From JBGPTF01 sp041490445 (GTDB taxonomy: Bacteria > Acidobacteriota > Terriglobia > Acidiferrales > UBA7541): 64,000 nt of DNA. Positions 8,350 to 16,809 of this stretch are shown here, piece by piece (the first letter of the stretch is position 1; every line of letters starts with the position of its first letter). The translations under genes were made by a program, and so were the position numbers. The notes under the pieces are model-generated. The model had not been told where the DNA came from, did no database searches, and saw only the letters and a program-made list of their open reading frames with translations. Location: positions 133,777-197,776 of the forward strand of contig JBGPTF010000006.1 of NCBI GenBank assembly GCA_041490445.1. The letters are read 5' to 3'.

Positions 8350-9255
8350 CTACTTTCTTTCGGCGGAGATGACGCGCGGAATTCGAGCGAGATCGTAAGT
8401 CACCGAGATTTGCGTCCACACGGGACGCGCGTCGAAAAGCGCGCGGACATGCTCCCCTGCATCGTAGCCCAGCTCGAGAACGACCGCGCCCCTGGGAGCA
8501 AGCAGCCTGGCGGCCTGCTCGATCAGCGGCGCGTAAATCTCGATGCCGCTTTCGCCGGAATACAGCGCCGCCGCCGGTTCATGGTCGCGCACTTCGCGTG
8601 GCAGGCCCGCGGCTTCGCTGCGTCCGACATAGGGCGGGTTGCTGACGATCAAATCGAATGGGGCACCCTGCGAATCCGGCCAGGCGGTCAAGAATGCGTC
8701 GAGCAGATTCCCCTCGATGAGCTCGATGCGATCCGAGACGCCGTGCCGCGCCGCGTTGCGCCGCGCCACCTCGAGCGCCGGAGCGGAAATGTCGGTCGCA
8801 TACACGACGGCATCGGGGAACTCGCGGGCTAGCGCCACGGCGATGCACCCCGAGCCGGTGCCCACGTCCGCAAGACGCAAGGGGTGGCTGCGCTTTTCCT
8901 GGCCGATGCGCTCGAGCGCCACTTCGACAACGTGCTCCGTTTCCGGCCGCGGGATCAACACCGCTGGCGTGACTTCGAATTCGAGCCCCCAGAATTCCTG
9001 TTTGCCGGTGAGGTATTGCGTGGGCACGCCTTCCATCCGCTGCGCGACCAATGCGAAATATCCGGCCGCGGCGGAAGCGTCGAGCCATTCCTCGGGATGG
9101 GCGTAGATCCACGCGCGGTCGCGGCCGAGCGTGTGCATGAGAAGCAGTTCCGCCGCGAGCGTGTGCGAAGGCACGCCGGCGCCGCACAGCCTCGCCATCG
9201 CCTCTTTGAGCGCCGCGCGGATGTCCATCGCTCGCTGCTGTTTCGTCACCGCCAT
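8350..9255 (-). CDS. prmC: Peptide chain release factor N5-glutamine methyltransferase
   Basis: A 301-residue PrmC (HemK), which methylates the Gln of the GGQ motif in release factors. An N-terminal helical domain precedes the SAM-binding fold with motif I ADVGTGSGCIAVALA and the substrate-binding SNPPYVG. It lies 25 bp downstream of prfA, whose product is its substrate, the classical gene pair. It is followed by dinB. Confidence 0.95.
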   Translation of the reverse strand: MAVTKQQRAMDIRAALKEAMARLCGAGVPSHTLAAELLLMHTLGRDRAWIYAHPEEWLDASAAAGYFALVAQRMEGVPTQYLTGKQEFWGLEFEVTPAVLIPRPETEHVVEVALERIGQEKRSHPLRLADVGTGSGCIAVALAREFPDAVVYATDISAPALEVARRNAARHGVSDRIELIEGNLLDAFLTAWPDSQGAPFDLIVSNPPYVGRSEAAGLPREVRDHEPAAALYSGESGIEIYAPLIEQAARLLAPRGAVVLELGYDAGEHVRALFDARPVWTQISVTYDLARIPRVISAERK

Positions 9256-9280
9256 TCCCAGTTCCGCGAATGCCCAGCTC

Positions 9281-10372
9281 TCAGGCTTCGATCAGCTCCT
9301 GTTTCAAACGCTCCGCTTCGTAATGCGTGGTCAGCGCATCGACGAGCGGCGCGAGGCGGCCATCCATCACTTCGGTCAGCCGGTGGAGCGTCACGCCGAT
9401 GCGGTGATCCGTCACGCGGTTTTGCGGGAAATTGTAGGTGCGGATTTTTTCGGAGCGGTCGCCGGTCTTGATCTGGCCGCGGCGCTCGGCGGCAATCTGC
9501 TGGTGCTGCTTCTCGCGCTCCACTTCGTAGAGCCGCGCGCGCAGAACGCGCATGGCCTTCGACTTGTTTTTGATCTGCGACTTCTCGTCCTGGCAGGAAA
9601 CGACCAGGCCCGTGGGGATGTGCGTGATGCGCACCGCCGAATAGGTGGTGTTCACCGATTGCCCGCCGGGGCCGGACGAGCAGAACGTATCAATGCGAAT
9701 ATCCTTCGGATCGACCTTGATGTCGATGTCGTCCGCTTCGGGGAGCACCGCCACGGTCGCCGCGGAAGTGTGAATGCGACCCTGCTGTTCGGTGGCCGGC
9801 ACGCGCTGCACCCGATGGACGCCGCTCTCATACTTCAGCTTCGAGTACACCTTCTGCCCCTGAATCGCAGCGACAATTTCCTTCATCCCGCCGATCGAGG
9901 AGGCCGAGCTGTCGAGCACTTCGACGCGCCAGCCCTGCGATTCGGCGTAGCGCGAGTACATGCGAAACAGCTCGCCGGCAAAGAGCGAGGCTTCATCGCC
10001 GCCGGTGCCGGCGCGAATCTCGAGGATGACGTTTTTCTCGTCGGTCGGGTCCCGCGGCAGCAGCAGCAGCTTCAATTCCTGCTCGACCTGCGTCTTGCGC
10101 TGCTCGAGCAGGTGCTGCTCGTCGTGCGCGAGCTGCTTCATTTCCGCGTCGTCGGCTTCGATCAGCAATTGTTTCGCGCCCTGAAGGCCTTTCTCGATTT
10201 CCTTCCACTCGCGGTACTTCGCCACCACTTCGGCAAGCTCCGCGTGCGTCCGGGCGAGCTTCTGAAAGCGCGCCGAATCCGACTGTACTTCGGGCGAGGA
10301 GAGCTGCTGCGTCAGTTCTTCGTAGCGGCTCTCAATCTGATCGAGCTTTTCATACAGCGTTAAATTTGCCAT
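9281..10372 (-). CDS. prfA: Peptide chain release factor 1
   Basis: RF1 of 363 residues, which reads UAA and UAG stop codons. It has the RF1-specific PAT in RVPATEQQGRIHTS and the catalytic GGQ in SSGPGGQSVNTTYS. I take the ATG at 10372 (MANLTLYEKLDQ), which matches the normal RF1 N-terminus, rather than an ATG nine codons upstream. It is followed by prmC, which would methylate the GGQ Gln. In many bacteria rpmE lies directly upstream. Here rpmE is separated by thyX, two membrane proteins and a Rieske oxygenase. Confidence 0.95.
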   Translation of the reverse strand: MANLTLYEKLDQIESRYEELTQQLSSPEVQSDSARFQKLARTHAELAEVVAKYREWKEIEKGLQGAKQLLIEADDAEMKQLAHDEQHLLEQRKTQVEQELKLLLLPRDPTDEKNVILEIRAGTGGDEASLFAGELFRMYSRYAESQGWRVEVLDSSASSIGGMKEIVAAIQGQKVYSKLKYESGVHRVQRVPATEQQGRIHTSAATVAVLPEADDIDIKVDPKDIRIDTFCSSGPGGQSVNTTYSAVRITHIPTGLVVSCQDEKSQIKNKSKAMRVLRARLYEVEREKQHQQIAAERRGQIKTGDRSEKIRTYNFPQNRVTDHRIGVTLHRLTEVMDGRLAPLVDALTTHYEAERLKQELIEA

Positions 10373-10582
10373 GGCGTCACACCCATTACCGGCATGCAAA
10401 ATTCAAATTCGGGGATCGGGACAGACAACGGTGCGGGCCCTGCAACGCAAGGCTCAGGAGGGGCGCGCTAATAGAATGCGGCAAACATCACGAAACGATT
10501 TTATCATGGATAGGGCGAAACAGCGACGGAGTCAAATCAGCCGCGGCGAGTGGTAATGTCCTAATCTGTCCTGAGGGACGGG

Positions 10583-10756
10583 TCAGTCCTGCCTTCTCTT
10601 CATGCCGCGACGAAGACCCATCGCATAAGCGAACAAGACAATGAAAACAAGGGCTCCCAACCCGTATGCAGGGTAGTGTCGGGCCAAGTCGCCGGCTGCT
10701 GCCACCACCAGCACGAGCCCGACATTAATCAAAATGTCAGACTTGCGGAAGTCCAT
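10583..10756 (-). CDS. 57-residue two-helix membrane protein
   Basis: A short frame encodes MDFRKSDILIN, a hydrophobic segment (VGLVLVVAAAG), a short loop, a second hydrophobic segment (GLGALVFIVLFAYAMG) and a basic tail (RRGMKRRQD). The positive-inside pattern and normal codons suggest a real small membrane protein. No strong Shine-Dalgarno is seen. The flanks 10373-10582 and 10757-10922 hold no other supported feature. Function unknown. Confidence 0.5.
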   Translation of the reverse strand: MDFRKSDILINVGLVLVVAAAGDLARHYPAYGLGALVFIVLFAYAMGLRRGMKRRQD

Positions 10757-10922
10757 TTCGGATGCCGGAAACTAACTCCCACAGTCCAGCAAGTCAAGAA
10801 CAATGTGGCGTTTGTCGGCGGCCCTGCCTCTCCAGGCCGCGCCAGCCATCGGAGAGTAAATTAGGACTCTACGCTGCTAATTGTGTGTGCATCCTTCCTG
10901 TAATACGATACGCGCACCGAGA

Positions 10923-12038
10923 ATGAGTGAAGTCAGCTCCATGGCGTTGCAGGCAACGGTTCCGCAAGAGACCGCGGATGCGGGCTTCCTCTGGGGCTTC
11001 TGGTATCCGGCGCTGCGCAGCGAAGAGATTCGCGGCCGCGCTCTGGCCAAGGCGACGCTGCTCGAAGCGCCCCTGGTGCTGGGCCGGGACGCCCAGGGCC
11101 GCGCGTTTGCGCTGCGCGACAGTTGCCCGCATCGCGGCATTCCTCTCTCGTACGGGCGCTGCGACGGCGCGGTCGTCGAGTGCTGCTACCACGGCTGGAA
11201 GTTCGATCCGCACACGGGGCGATGTCTCGAGATTCCGTCACTGACCGAGAACTCGAAGCTCCGGGTGGACCGCATTTTTGCCGGCAGCTTTCCCTGCGAG
11301 GAACGCGACGGCTACGTCTGGGTCTTCATGAACGATCCGGCGGGGCGGGCCATGTCCCCGGGGCCGGCGCCGGCTGACCCCGAGCTGCCCAAGTTCGGCC
11401 CGCACTGGCGCATGACGCATCTGTGGGCCGAGTTGCCCTGCCACGTGGACCACGGCATCATCGGGCTGATGGACCCGGCGCACGGCCCGTTTGTGCATCA
11501 ATCGTGGTGGTGGCGCACCCGGCAGAGCATCCGCGAAAAGGCAAAGAACTTCGAGCCGATCCCCAACGGCTTCCGCATGAGCGCGCACGAGCCTTCGGCG
11601 AACAGCGCGCCCTACAAGCTGCTGCGGGTTTACGGCGAGCCAATCACGACGACGATTGATTTTGTCCTGCCCAACATGCGCTTCGAGCAGATCCGGTGCG
11701 GCCGCTACTGGTTTTCGAGCCGGGCCACGGTCACGCCCGTTCGCCGGGATCTCTGCCGGATCGATGTGGTCGCCGCCTGGAACCTGTTTCGCTGGGTGCC
11801 GTTTGTCACGCCCATTTTCCGCGCCTTTGCGCAGCGCTTTGTCGGGCAGGACCAGCAGACCATGATCAAACAAGCCGAAGGCTTGAAGCACAATCCCAAT
11901 CTGATGCTGATTGATGACGCCGACCGTCCGGCCAAGTGGTACTTCCAACTGAAGGCAGCCTGCCTCGAATCGCAGAGGACCGGCGCTCCGCTGCTCCACC
12001 CCCTGAGCGGCCCGGTGACACTGCGCTGGCGGAGTTAG
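10923..12038 (+). CDS. Rieske-type non-haem iron oxygenase, alpha subunit-like
   Basis: A 371-residue oxygenase. The N-terminal Rieske [2Fe-2S] domain has C68 and H70 (SCPHRG) and C87 and H90 (CCYHGWKFD). The C-terminal domain has a mononuclear iron motif in MDPAHGPFVHQ. The overall pattern resembles ring-hydroxylating or pheophorbide a oxygenase-like enzymes, and the substrate cannot be read from sequence. No reductase or ferredoxin gene is nearby. The start is uncertain: ATGs exist at 10881, 10923 and 10941. It is the only plus-strand gene between prfA and rpmE and converges with a membrane protein gene. Confidence 0.85.
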   Translation: MSEVSSMALQATVPQETADAGFLWGFWYPALRSEEIRGRALAKATLLEAPLVLGRDAQGRAFALRDSCPHRGIPLSYGRCDGAVVECCYHGWKFDPHTGRCLEIPSLTENSKLRVDRIFAGSFPCEERDGYVWVFMNDPAGRAMSPGPAPADPELPKFGPHWRMTHLWAELPCHVDHGIIGLMDPAHGPFVHQSWWWRTRQSIREKAKNFEPIPNGFRMSAHEPSANSAPYKLLRVYGEPITTTIDFVLPNMRFEQIRCGRYWFSSRATVTPVRRDLCRIDVVAAWNLFRWVPFVTPIFRAFAQRFVGQDQQTMIKQAEGLKHNPNLMLIDDADRPAKWYFQLKAACLESQRTGAPLLHPLSGPVTLRWRS

Positions 12039-12079
12039 TCTCGCGCAATTTCCCGAGGTCGAATTCGAGGACCAGACAG

Positions 12080-12571
12080 CTATTTGGATTCAGTGGGAGT
12101 TTCCCATTGTTGCGTGAAGGCGCGATGGATGCGGTACAGGACAAACGCCGTGGCCGCGCCCGCGGGAATCGCGAGCCAGAGACCGGCACTCAACACGATC
12201 CATGGGCCGTACGCCAACAACGAGAGCCAGCGCGGCGCGGGCTGGGCAGGCCACGTCGCGTGCCTCCACCAGGCGCCGAGCGCACCGATCAAGAATGGCT
12301 GTAGAATCGCACCGGCCAATGCCCACTGCCAGCCCTGTTCCCAGTGCGCGAGCGTCATCAGCCTTCGGAGCAGAAATGCTCCCACCAGCGCCGCGATGGC
12401 GCCAAGGAGCAAGCCATAGAAATAGAAAAAAGTCAGGCCGACCGCGCCGGTTGGTGTGACGAGCTGTACGGGCTTGTTTCCCAAGTCCTTCAGCCAAACA
12501 GCCGCACTTATGAAGAAGCAGCCGCAGATCCACGCCGCGAGGTAGTAAGCCAGGCTGCCGCGCCGCGTCAT
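12080..12571 (-). CDS. Four-helix membrane protein coupled to thyX
   Basis: A 163-residue protein with about four membrane helices (LAYYLAAWICGCFF, VGLTFFYFYGLLLG, then two more near WIVLSAGLWLAIPAG). The ATG at 12571 overlaps the thyX stop (ATGA), so it is probably translated with thyX. No known family is recognised. The longer frame upstream is antisense or out-of-frame sequence inside thyX and is not part of the gene. Confidence 0.65.
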   Translation of the reverse strand: MTRRGSLAYYLAAWICGCFFISAAVWLKDLGNKPVQLVTPTGAVGLTFFYFYGLLLGAIAALVGAFLLRRLMTLAHWEQGWQWALAGAILQPFLIGALGAWWRHATWPAQPAPRWLSLLAYGPWIVLSAGLWLAIPAGAATAFVLYRIHRAFTQQWETPTESK

Positions 12572-14142
12572 ATCTTTCGCTTGATGTTGGGAAACGATTG
12601 CCAGACCTTGATGCCGCAAAAATGCGAACCTTCGGTGCAAATGGGCGTGGCGACGCCGGCGCGGAGATAGCACGGGGGGCCGATGTAGCGGCCAAGCTCG
12701 GGATGCATGGCGAGCACTTGTTCGACCTCTTCCATCGAGGCCTGGTAAATCTCCTCCTGCGCGTTGAAGCAGGTGCGCATCGTCCACTTATGGAGGAGAT
12801 GCAGCAAGGAACCGGATTCGACCAGGCGAATTGCCTTCGAATTCGGCAGCAGGTACAACGCGAATTCGCGCGGCACGCCGCGGTCGAGCAGTTCGTTCTT
12901 CGCGGCCCAGGCTTCGGCGATCGCCCGCTCGTAGACTTCGCGGGCGCGCGGGTTCGCGGCAATCAGCATCGGCAAGATAGCGTCGGGCGCGCGCGTGTCC
13001 GTCAGCACGAGCAGCGGGCGCGAACCGGGCACCATGCGATGGCGCTGGTCCTGACTATCGGCCGTGTGGCTGATTTTTTTCGCGAACGTGAAGTGCGCGT
13101 GCTGCAGCGCGCGCATCATCGGCGCGTGGACGCCGATGTTCAGCGTCTCCATGCGATACGGGTTTCGCGCGGGATTAAGCAGCCGGTCGATCGCTTCGGC
13201 ATCGGGACACTCGCCGGCAGTCAGCCCAACGACAGCGCGAAACGCTTCCGCCATCACGGCCAGCGCTCGCGGAGAAGCGTCCATCAATTTCGACGTGCGT
13301 CCGCCGAGCCGAGCGTCGAATTCCCGAGCAAACGCTTCTCCATCGTTCCGCGTTTGCTGCCATTCCGGCAGTTCATCGAGCGGCTCAGCGGGAAAGCGGT
13401 CGAAGAACTGCGGGTCTACTTCTCGCACCCGCTCGACCATGGCCTGGATGACGAGGCGGGCCTCGGTCGGCGTGTCCGAGGCCGACTGCATCCGCCACAG
13501 CCGGTGCAGCACAATGCCGGAGAGCGTGTGGACCATGGTGGTGAACGCGGCGACGGGCAGGACGTAGCGCGCCACTTCGATGGCGCGCTTCTCCGCTTGC
13601 CGCTCGACTTTTTGCACCCGCTTCGGGTGCGACATCAAACTGATGTGCCAGATGTCGCCGAGGATTTCACTGGTCTGCGGAAGCAGGAGCTGGGTTAACT
13701 CACGATAGGAATCCCACGCGCGCGCGATGGCGCGCTCGTAGATCGCGCGTTCGGCAGGACCGAACTGCGGGCCCGCGGGCGGGACGTAGGCCTGCGCGCG
13801 GTCCAGACGCACATAACGCTGGCTCTGCTGCTCCGAGTTATAGAACGGGTGCGCGTGCAGGAACGACCAGACGAATTGCCGGCTGACGTTTTCGAGGCCG
13901 AATTCGAAATGCGCGTGCTGATAAACGGTGTGATGGCCGCCGTAGAACGTGGCCGCGCCGATGTTCACGCGCTGCTTGTCCGTGATTTCATCCGGCTGGA
14001 TGATTCGCGGGGAATAACAGGTGCGCGCGGCCGCAATCGCCGAGTCGTAGGGATGCGCGAAGGAATTTCGCAGGTTGACGCGCGGCGCCGCGGTCTCGAC
14101 GGCTCCTCCTGCGTTAGCGCCCGTGGTCGGCTGCGTGGCCAT
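12568..14142 (-). CDS. thyX: Two-half ThyX-like flavin-dependent thymidylate synthase
   Basis: A 524-residue protein about twice the usual ThyX length. ThyX makes dTMP from dUMP using FAD and methylene-tetrahydrofolate. The first half carries the back part of the signature (HPFYNSEQQSQRY) and the second half carries the front part (DSQDQRHRMVPGSR). Neither half has the whole RHRxxSxNExSxR motif. The halves may form one active unit. The ATG at 14142 has a purine-rich stretch upstream, while the longer frame starts with GTG. No thyA was seen in this window. It lies between rpmE and a coupled membrane protein. Confidence 0.8.
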   Translation of the reverse strand: MATQPTTGANAGGAVETAAPRVNLRNSFAHPYDSAIAAARTCYSPRIIQPDEITDKQRVNIGAATFYGGHHTVYQHAHFEFGLENVSRQFVWSFLHAHPFYNSEQQSQRYVRLDRAQAYVPPAGPQFGPAERAIYERAIARAWDSYRELTQLLLPQTSEILGDIWHISLMSHPKRVQKVERQAEKRAIEVARYVLPVAAFTTMVHTLSGIVLHRLWRMQSASDTPTEARLVIQAMVERVREVDPQFFDRFPAEPLDELPEWQQTRNDGEAFAREFDARLGGRTSKLMDASPRALAVMAEAFRAVVGLTAGECPDAEAIDRLLNPARNPYRMETLNIGVHAPMMRALQHAHFTFAKKISHTADSQDQRHRMVPGSRPLLVLTDTRAPDAILPMLIAANPRAREVYERAIAEAWAAKNELLDRGVPREFALYLLPNSKAIRLVESGSLLHLLHKWTMRTCFNAQEEIYQASMEEVEQVLAMHPELGRYIGPPCYLRAGVATPICTEGSHFCGIKVWQSFPNIKRKI

Positions 14143-14268
14143 TCTCGCCGGGCATTCTACACTGTCGCCGTCAGACAAGGAATCAGCCACAGAGACACGG
14201 AGCCGCGGCGATAGAAGTGGAGACGAGCAAAGACGACCTGATTACTCCGGGGAGAGGCTCCAGAAACC

Positions 14269-14487
14269 CTATTTCTTCGGGGCTTTGTCCGCGTATTTCT
14301 TCTGGAAGCGCTCGACGCGGCCGGCTGTGTCCACCAGCTTCTGCTTTCCGGTGAAGAACGGATGGCAACTGGAGCAGATTTCGACGCGGAGCATTTCGCC
14401 TTTGATGGTCGAGCGAGTCTTGAACGTGTGCCCGCAGGCGCAATGCACCAGCACTTCGTGGTAGTCGGGATGGATGCCTTCTTTCAT
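14269..14487 (-). CDS. rpmE: 50S ribosomal protein L31 (zinc-binding type)
   Basis: A 72-residue L31 beginning MKEGIHPDYHEVLVHCACG. The zinc ligands are present as CAC and CSSC (VEICSSCHPFFTGKQK), so this is the C+ form. It is on the minus strand upstream of thyX. Confidence 0.95.
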   Translation of the reverse strand: MKEGIHPDYHEVLVHCACGHTFKTRSTIKGEMLRVEICSSCHPFFTGKQKLVDTAGRVERFQKKYADKAPKK

Positions 14488-14658
14488 TCGAGTGGCTCCG
14501 GTTCAGGCCGGTCTGCGCGGTTTTCTTCAGCGTGCGGGTACTCAGCCGCGTCGCTAGGCCCGAAAGAAACGCTAATCATACGCGAATCCTCGCAATTTTC
14601 CAAACCAAGAGAAGGTGAGAATTCTCAGGATTCCGCCGGGCCAGAGCCTGCGAGAGTG

Positions 14659-15891
14659 TCAAGAAACGAACGAGCAGCCGACGCGGATGCGTCCATCGGG
14701 AAGCTTCAGCATATAGACCATCTGCAAGCTCACCCGCACGGGCGGCAGGATGGGTACGTGGAGCACTGCCTGGAAGGAAGCGGCAAGCTCGTCCGCACGC
14801 TCCACCTGGAACGCAACGCCGCCGTAACTCAAATCGAGGACCGGCGCCGTCTTTCCCGCATCGCCTCCCAGGACGGCGTAGGCGTGGGTTCCCGCGAGCG
14901 ACACGCGCTCCCATTTCCGCTGTTGCGCAGGGGGGGTGGGGCGCGCTTGCGGCGCCGCGCCAACGCCTGGCGCTTTTGCCGGCGGTCCAGGCGCGACTGC
15001 AGCCGGACGGAGCGGGAGCGGCGCCTCGCGAGGTGCGGGATGCTCGAGCGGAATCACGCGGGCCTGGCCGCGACTGGACTGTTTCATCGAATAGAGCCGC
15101 TCATCGGCCAAGCGAATCAAGGCAGCTTTCTGATCGCCATCCTGGGGATGCACGGTGACTCCGAAGTCAATGGTCAACGGCACCTCGAGCTTGAGCGGCT
15201 GGATCGCAGCCTCGTAGTTCGTGCGCAGACGGCGGCAGAGCGTGGTGGCTTGCTCCGGATCCGCCTGTGGCAAGAGGAGCGCGAATTCATCGCCGCCGAT
15301 GCGAAAGGCGAAATCCGAAGCGCGGATTGTTTTGCGCAGCGTGACTGCGGCGAGTTGCAAGGCTTGGTCGCCCACGGGGTGGCCGTAGCGGTCGTTCACT
15401 TCCTTCAAGCGATGGAGATCCAGCAGGACGAGCCCGAGATGCTGCGCGTAGCGCTTCGCCCGGTTCAGCTCTTTTTCGCAGTATTCCTCGAACATGCGAC
15501 GATTGTAGAGACCGGTGAGCGCGTCGGTGGATGCGCTGCTCTGCAACTTCTTCAGTTCTTCATACTCGACAAGAATCGGCACGCGCAGGTGGTTCGTCGA
15601 AGCCAGCACGTCCACCATCGCCGTTTTCAGCGAGACGCGTTTGCCGAGGCTCTGGGAAAGTTCCTGACGACGCAGAAGCATCTGCTCCCAATACTCGAGG
15701 CTCTGCTCGTCGGAAATTTCCAGTTGCGCGATGGTCTTGAAGAATTTCTGGAGGAACTGCCCGCGGGCGGGCCGTTCGACGCCTTCCAATATCTCCACAA
15801 GCAGGTCGAGAAATGAATCATCGGCCTGTTTCTGCGACCGTGGCGCGTCAGAGGGCTGGGGCGTCAAGACAGTCCTATTCGTGCCCGGCAT
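14659..15891 (-). CDS. Diguanylate cyclase fused to a PilZ domain
   Basis: A 410-residue soluble protein. An N-terminal helical region (1-115) precedes a GGDEF domain with an intact active site GGDEF (199-203) and an intact inhibitory I-site R190-x-x-D193 five residues before it. A Pro/Ala-rich linker (about 285-322) leads to a C-terminal PilZ domain with the c-di-GMP-binding RKWER (325-329) and DLSYGG (353-358). It should make c-di-GMP and also bind it, so product sensing is likely. There is no membrane segment. A sigma-54-like promoter and a half-degenerate copy of the GTGAAA-N4-TTTCAC palindrome lie upstream. Confidence 0.9.
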   Translation of the reverse strand: MPGTNRTVLTPQPSDAPRSQKQADDSFLDLLVEILEGVERPARGQFLQKFFKTIAQLEISDEQSLEYWEQMLLRRQELSQSLGKRVSLKTAMVDVLASTNHLRVPILVEYEELKKLQSSASTDALTGLYNRRMFEEYCEKELNRAKRYAQHLGLVLLDLHRLKEVNDRYGHPVGDQALQLAAVTLRKTIRASDFAFRIGGDEFALLLPQADPEQATTLCRRLRTNYEAAIQPLKLEVPLTIDFGVTVHPQDGDQKAALIRLADERLYSMKQSSRGQARVIPLEHPAPREAPLPLRPAAVAPGPPAKAPGVGAAPQARPTPPAQQRKWERVSLAGTHAYAVLGGDAGKTAPVLDLSYGGVAFQVERADELAASFQAVLHVPILPPVRVSLQMVYMLKLPDGRIRVGCSFVS

Positions 15892-15932
15892 ACACTCGCC
15901 AGACAGACGCGGGGATATGAAGGAAAGAGCAA

Positions 15933-15948
15933 AGCAAAGGCCATCCCG
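15933..15948 (-). promoter_or_regulatory. Candidate sigma-54 promoter for the GGDEF-PilZ gene
   Basis: Minus-strand CGGGATGGCCTTTGCT has GG-N10-GC spacing and a good -12 element (TTTGCT) but a poor -24. It lies about 40 bp upstream of the start codon. A palindrome copy lies about 107 bp further upstream. Moderate to weak support alone. Confidence 0.4.
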
Positions 15949-16054
15949 GTCAAGAGATCAGCGGCGCCCCCAAGGCCTAAGTGCTTCTATCGCCGCGGGT
16001 AAGCGGGAATTGAGATTATGACGAAGAGGCTGCGGAGGGCAACTCCTCCAGGGG

Positions 16055-16070
16055 AAGAAAATCGTTTCAC
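16055..16070. repeat. Degenerate copy of the GTGAAA-N4-TTTCAC palindrome
   Basis: AAGAAA-ATCG-TTTCAC: the right arm is perfect and the left arm matches four of six. It sits in the gap upstream of the GGDEF-PilZ gene at a distance from the putative -24 element (about 107 bp) similar to the strong copies elsewhere. Confidence 0.35.
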
Positions 16071-16126
16071 TTTATCCCCCTTCCCGTGCAACTTCCCCGG
16101 AAACCGAGAAATGAAGACCTGGACCC

Positions 16127-16450
16127 TCAATCGAGGGGGTTCAGGAACTCCACTCCGACGAGTTGGAGCTCCCCCACGGGAGTCTGCCGACGCACGCGAG
16201 CCTGGATCGGCGGGGTGGCGGTGGGAAGAAGACCGGAGGAGGAAATCGGCGGCGAAGGAATCGTGAGAGAAACGATCTCATTCGCACGAATGGAGCGCAG
16301 GCTGGCGAGAAACGCCCCACTGGCGCTGATATCAAGTGTTTTCGTGAGATCCAGAAATTCTTCTCCCTGCGCATCCAGACCTCGGACGAAGATGGGGACT
16401 TGCAAATGGATTCGCGGGAACTTGCGACGCTCTGTCGGGGTTGAGGTCAT
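16127..16450 (-). CDS. Single-domain PilZ protein
   Basis: A 107-residue PilZ protein with both c-di-GMP-binding motifs: RRKFPR near residue 8 and DISASG near residue 45. It has no membrane or signal segment and would act as a cytoplasmic c-di-GMP adaptor. It is transcribed toward the GGDEF-PilZ gene and is divergent from the histidine kinase. The 16451-16809 gap before the kinase shows no strong element; a TTGACA near 16685 lacks a clear -10. Confidence 0.85.
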   Translation of the reverse strand: MTSTPTERRKFPRIHLQVPIFVRGLDAQGEEFLDLTKTLDISASGAFLASLRSIRANEIVSLTIPSPPISSSGLLPTATPPIQARVRRQTPVGELQLVGVEFLNPLD

Positions 16451-16809
16451 GTGCTTTTGTCCTATCGGAACAGTATTTTTCCAAAATGTTAGTACCCCAG
16501 AGCTAGTACGGAAAAGAGACGCAATCGGAGTGCAAACGTGCCTGTGGATTTCCTTCTCCAGTAACTCATGTTGCTGGTTGACGATACAGAATTAATTCTT
16601 GCGAGCGAGGCACGGCAGGGTCGGCGAGCTGACGCAATAGCTCCACGAGTTTTCAACAAATGTGCAAAATAGAACCCACGTTCCATTGACAGGGGTGTGC
16701 CGGATTGCAAACATCGTCTGTCATTCGCCGCAATAAAGAACCCAAGAAAAAAAACTTTGGGCAATCCCTGCGCAGACGAACGGGAGAATGTTTTGGGAGA
16801 CGAGCTTTG

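Noticed and set aside
9131..10363. 410-codon plus-strand ORF over prfA and prmC
   Set aside because: Antisense shadow of two confident genes with no recognisable motif.
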